Below are positions 52,536 to 55,573 of a stretch of DNA of 55,573 nt, in pieces (position 1 is the first letter of the stretch; each line of letters begins with the position of its first letter). Source of the stretch: Zygnema cylindricum (taxonomy: Eukaryota > Streptophyta > Zygnematophyceae > Zygnematales > Zygnemataceae). A program made the position numbers and the translations under genes. Below the pieces are notes generated by a model, which saw only the letters and a program-made list of their open reading frames with translations, was not told the DNA's origin and made no database searches. The stretch lies in NCBI GenBank assembly GCA_037447655.1, contig JBBHKE010001797.1, forward strand, positions 1 through 55,573, read 5' to 3'.

Positions 52536-53854
52536 CAAAAAAACGAGAAACGGGTTTTATTCGATCATCATCATCATATTACCATCATTGTTCGTACATA
52601 ATGGCTCAATAACGTCATGTTTTTTTTCTATTATTAGAGAAATATAGGTTTAAAACTTAAACGGTAGGAAAATAGAGTAGATGTCGAGGGTTTTTGCCAA
52701 AACCGACGGGAAAGTTTTGACGAAAAACTTAAAAAAAGCGAGAAAGTGGTCCCGTTATAGTAGATAACGAAACTTATTGCATGTCAATATAGAGAGCATT
52801 AGGGGGAGAGGGAGGGAGAGAGGGATGGGGTTTATTCGATGTGTTTTCGATGGACTCATTGGAGGTTATATTGTGAGGTTATATGGTGAGTTTGAAGGGG
52901 GTGGAGGGAAGATAAAAAGATGGTAGAAAGGTGTCTAATAGGGGTTTTCGGTTTTTTAACGTGTTTTGATTGGGTGGTCCTCTATGGTTGTTGAGCCATT
53001 GAGAAATGGCTATTTTGTACTCGCGGCCGTGAGTTTCCTTTTAATTTTTTTTTTCCTTTTCCTTTTCCTTTTTCTTTTCCTTTTTCTTTGTCTTTTCCTT
53101 TTTCTTTTTTTCCTTTTTCTTTTTCTTTTCCTTTTTCTTTTCGTTTGGTCGTTGCAAAAGCGTTCTCACTTCGACCAGTATCCATTTTGAATGCATAACA
53201 ATACATGTCACATAACAATGGTATGTTTGTTACATACATCATTATCCATGTTACATTATAGTATGCATCAGGGTAATAATTGTTACTTATGTTCTTAGTT
53301 ATGTCACGCGCACAAAATGCATGGTAAAACAACAAAAGAAATAATGAATATTCGCATGCAAGGATGCAAAATGTCCATAAAATGGGTTGACTGACATTGA
53401 CTTTCACCAAACTGTGGCGTAACAAACATAGTCCGTTGCGTCAAGAATAACTAAGGAAAAAAACTAAGTCAATTCGAGTTGTAACTGAGTTTGTGGGATC
53501 ATCTTGTCTGTTCGATGCAATGTCGACGCTTTGTCTAAATAGCAATCTCTAAAGAAATGAAATCGTACGATTTCATTTCGTCAACATCTGCGCCCAAAGT
53601 TAAAGACTAACCGTCTTCACCCAGTCAAATTTCACGGGAAAAAGTTACGCGACGTCATTTTTCCAAATTCTTCCTGGTTCGCGAAAAGTACACGTATTTA
53701 ACGAAAATTTCAAAACCTTTCAAAAAAACGCTTATTCGCATTGAAAAAAAAATCACGCATGAAGAAATTAGGCTTCTGTTTCATCGTTGTTGTTTGGTAT
53801 GAGAGGTGAGGGAGAGGGTGCCATGATAACTGGACAAAACTAGAGTGTTAACTA

Positions 53855-54071
53855 CACTGCTCGTCGTTATTAGTGTTAAAGATTTTTTCGCCACTTAAAA
53901 CATCTATTCTTTCGCACACTTGTCAGATTGTCAATCCGAGACTGCCAATACGAATTTGAGAATCTTGCCTTCCAATAGCCACCATCAGATTGAAAACCCG
54001 GCAAGTGTGCATAGAGAAAAGATGTTTTAAGTGGCGAAAAAAACTTTAACACTAATTACGATGACCAGTGT
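53855..54071. mobile_element. MITE, CACCGTG family, 217 bp
   Basis: TA at 53853-53854 and 54072-54073. Ends CACTGCTCGTCGTTATTAGT and the complementary ACTAATTACGATGACCAGTG; the inner repeat TTTTTTCGCCACTTAAAACA is matched by TGTTTTAAGTGGCGAAAAAA. Same plan as the 215-bp copy at 2704. Confidence 0.85.
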
Positions 54072-54264
54072 AACAGTCGAACAAAGAAGTCGAGAAAATA
54101 CCAATGGCAATGTTGCATGAATGGAAAAGGGGATATTTTATGAAATATTTCGTATGCACTAATTTCAAGATAATATCAGAATGCAAACCCTTGAGTTTAA
54201 CACACCCGTCCAAATTAATGTAGGTTCTTTGAAAGAGGAGCAAAAAATAGCCATGTATTTTTTC

Positions 54265-54380
54265 CAATCACCTTTCAAAGCTTTTTTCGGTCACCTTTCG
54301 TATCTTTTTTCGGGTCACCTTTCATAGTTCCTTTCGGTCACCTTTCATCTCTTTTTTCCGGTAACCTTTTAAATCTTTTC
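54265..54380. repeat. short tandem repeat (GGTCACCTTTC...)
   Basis: About five units of 24-28 bases built on TTTTCGGTCACCTTTCATAT with variable T runs. Confidence 0.75.
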
Positions 54381-55399
54381 CCTGGCACATCTAGTAAGGA
54401 CCCAAAATGTTGGTGAAAATGAGGCACGTGTGAAGGACCTTAGGGGAGGAAATTAAGGTTTTGGATAAAAGAAACATAGAGAAGGCCATCGAAGATGAAC
54501 TTTTGGGGAGAACCAAAACTGGACTTTTAAAATACACTTGTGGTACTAAAAGACTTTATTAAAAAATTTATGACATTGGTAAACCATGTAAGTACATGGG
54601 AACAAAAAATCAAAAGTAAAAACGAGAAATCAAAGGTAAAAACGAAAATGAATAATCGAACACCGATGGGAGAAATCTAAAAGGTACCGGATGCCTAATG
54701 AAAATATAGACGTTTTGAGAATCAGTGAATATGTGGGTGGATGAAAAAGGGGGAGAGTCAAATTAAGGGAGAGAGTCAAATGGGTGGAGAGGGAGAGGAA
54801 CTAGATGGCCTATTTTGAGGTATGGGAAACATGTACTCCTTCTTAGTGGATGAGGCAAGTCAGGTAGGTTGATTATGACTCGACACTACCAGGAGGAGTG
54901 ACTAAGGAAGAAACAAGAACTAATGGTGGGATGCCGAGTGGATTTCATCACTTACCACCTTAAAAAACCCTAAAAAAACAGGTTCGAAAGAAAAAGAGGG
55001 AGTCGGTAAGGCAAATATCCCTTGGTAACCTCAAGGTACCGACGAACACGCTTAATACGACAAGAGAACACGAAAGAGAGATCAATGATTTTTTTTTTTT
55101 AAGGAAATGGTTGAGTTGAGTGACCGCAATATTAATGTCAAAGAGAGTGGCTTGCAAGGAATCCATGAGATTCGCGATAAGAGAAGTGAGAAAAGGAGTA
55201 AAATTGGGAAGAACATTAAAAGAGGGAAGAAGAGTAAGGATAATTTAAAGGACGGGAGTAACTTGACAAAAATGTTGGATGGGATAATAGAGCGTAGAGA
55301 AGTAATCATAAGGATAGGCTCAAAAAGATCATAGATAAAGATAGAGAGAGCAAGAACGACTGTACCAAAAAATGCTATATTGAAAAAACACAAGAGTGA

Positions 55400-55573
55400 G
55401 GGAGAGATGTAAAGAGACGGGGAGAGATAGAGATGGAAAAAAGGAGCGAGAAACCTCGCGAGAGGGAGAGAAATAAGGTGGGAAAGAACAAGAGGAAGAG
55501 GGAAGAAAGAGGGAGTGAGGGAGAGAGGGAGGGAGAGAGGGAGAGAGGGAGAGAGAGAGAGAGAGAGAGAGAG
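55400..55573. repeat. GGGAGA/GA tract at the right window edge
   Basis: Purine-rich plus strand, ending in pure (GA)n at the window edge. Confidence 0.9.

Larger units (their letters stand above)
52536..55573. other. region downstream of the EBS-like gene, no gene recognised
   Basis: Contains a GGGAGA stretch (52800-52830), (CCTTTT)n (53045-53140), a MITE (53855-54071), a short tandem repeat (54265-54380) and terminal GGGAGA/GA repeats (55400-55573). A minus-strand frame around 55080-55390 is hydrophobic and Leu/Ser-rich with no known domain. Confidence 0.5.

Noticed and set aside
55082-55393. Hydrophobic minus-strand frame resembling a membrane protein
   Set aside because: Leu/Ser/Ile composition comes from purine-rich AT sequence on the other strand. 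No family recognised and no splice sites.

Overview
The window looks like nuclear DNA of a photosynthetic eukaryote, most likely a streptophyte (charophyte alga or early-diverging plant). It has introns with GT-AG ends, an EBS/SHL-type BAH-PHD chromatin reader (a family typical of the green plant lineage), PC-esterase (PMR5/TBL-like) wall-acetylation genes, Ty1/copia retrotransposons, MITEs and very abundant CCCTCT simple repeats. The species is not identified. There were no tools, so all family calls come from motifs read by eye. Most coding exons were assembled by matching splice sites and intron phases, not by transcript evidence.

Layout. (1) 1-9100 is a large imperfect palindrome: two arms of about 2.5 kb, each carrying the last exon of a PC-esterase gene, pointing towards each other across a spacer with MITEs, a copia relic and a 36-bp minisatellite. 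(2) The right-hand PC-esterase gene runs leftwards on the minus strand from at least 14516 to 7589 in four recognisable exons with matching phases. A truncated copia element (A, 10403-12014) sits in one of its introns. Its most upstream visible exon seems to hold the end of one PC-esterase domain fused to the start of a second. (3) 14.5-18 kb is AT-rich, with one good unassigned minus-strand exon (17225-17368) and a decayed duplicate of it. (4) 18.3-33.6 kb is a stack of minus-strand Ty1/copia elements: B (most decayed), C, a gag stub D', and D (full length, youngest-looking LTRs), each bordered by CCCTCT tracts. (5) 33893-35544 holds the last three exons of a plus-strand UPF1/SEN1-type superfamily 1 helicase. 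(6) 35.5-41.4 kb is non-genic with MITEs and repeats. (7) 41479-52535 is a four-exon EBS/SHL-like gene on the plus strand. Intron 1 is almost entirely a 3-kb CCCTCT satellite and intron 3 is 6.4 kb of repeats and a hAT-type MITE. (8) 52.6-55.6 kb has repeats and one MITE, with no recognised gene.

Main points: the copia elements carry a Drosophila-copia-like primer-binding site for an internal half of initiator tRNA-Met; their Gag reading frame starts inside the LTR and is read through that site; they lie in CCCTCT tracts; and five of nine inferred 3' splice sites are preceded by such tracts on the sense strand. Two host exons each contain a one-base deletion, which is either real pseudogenisation or uncorrected long-read sequencing error.
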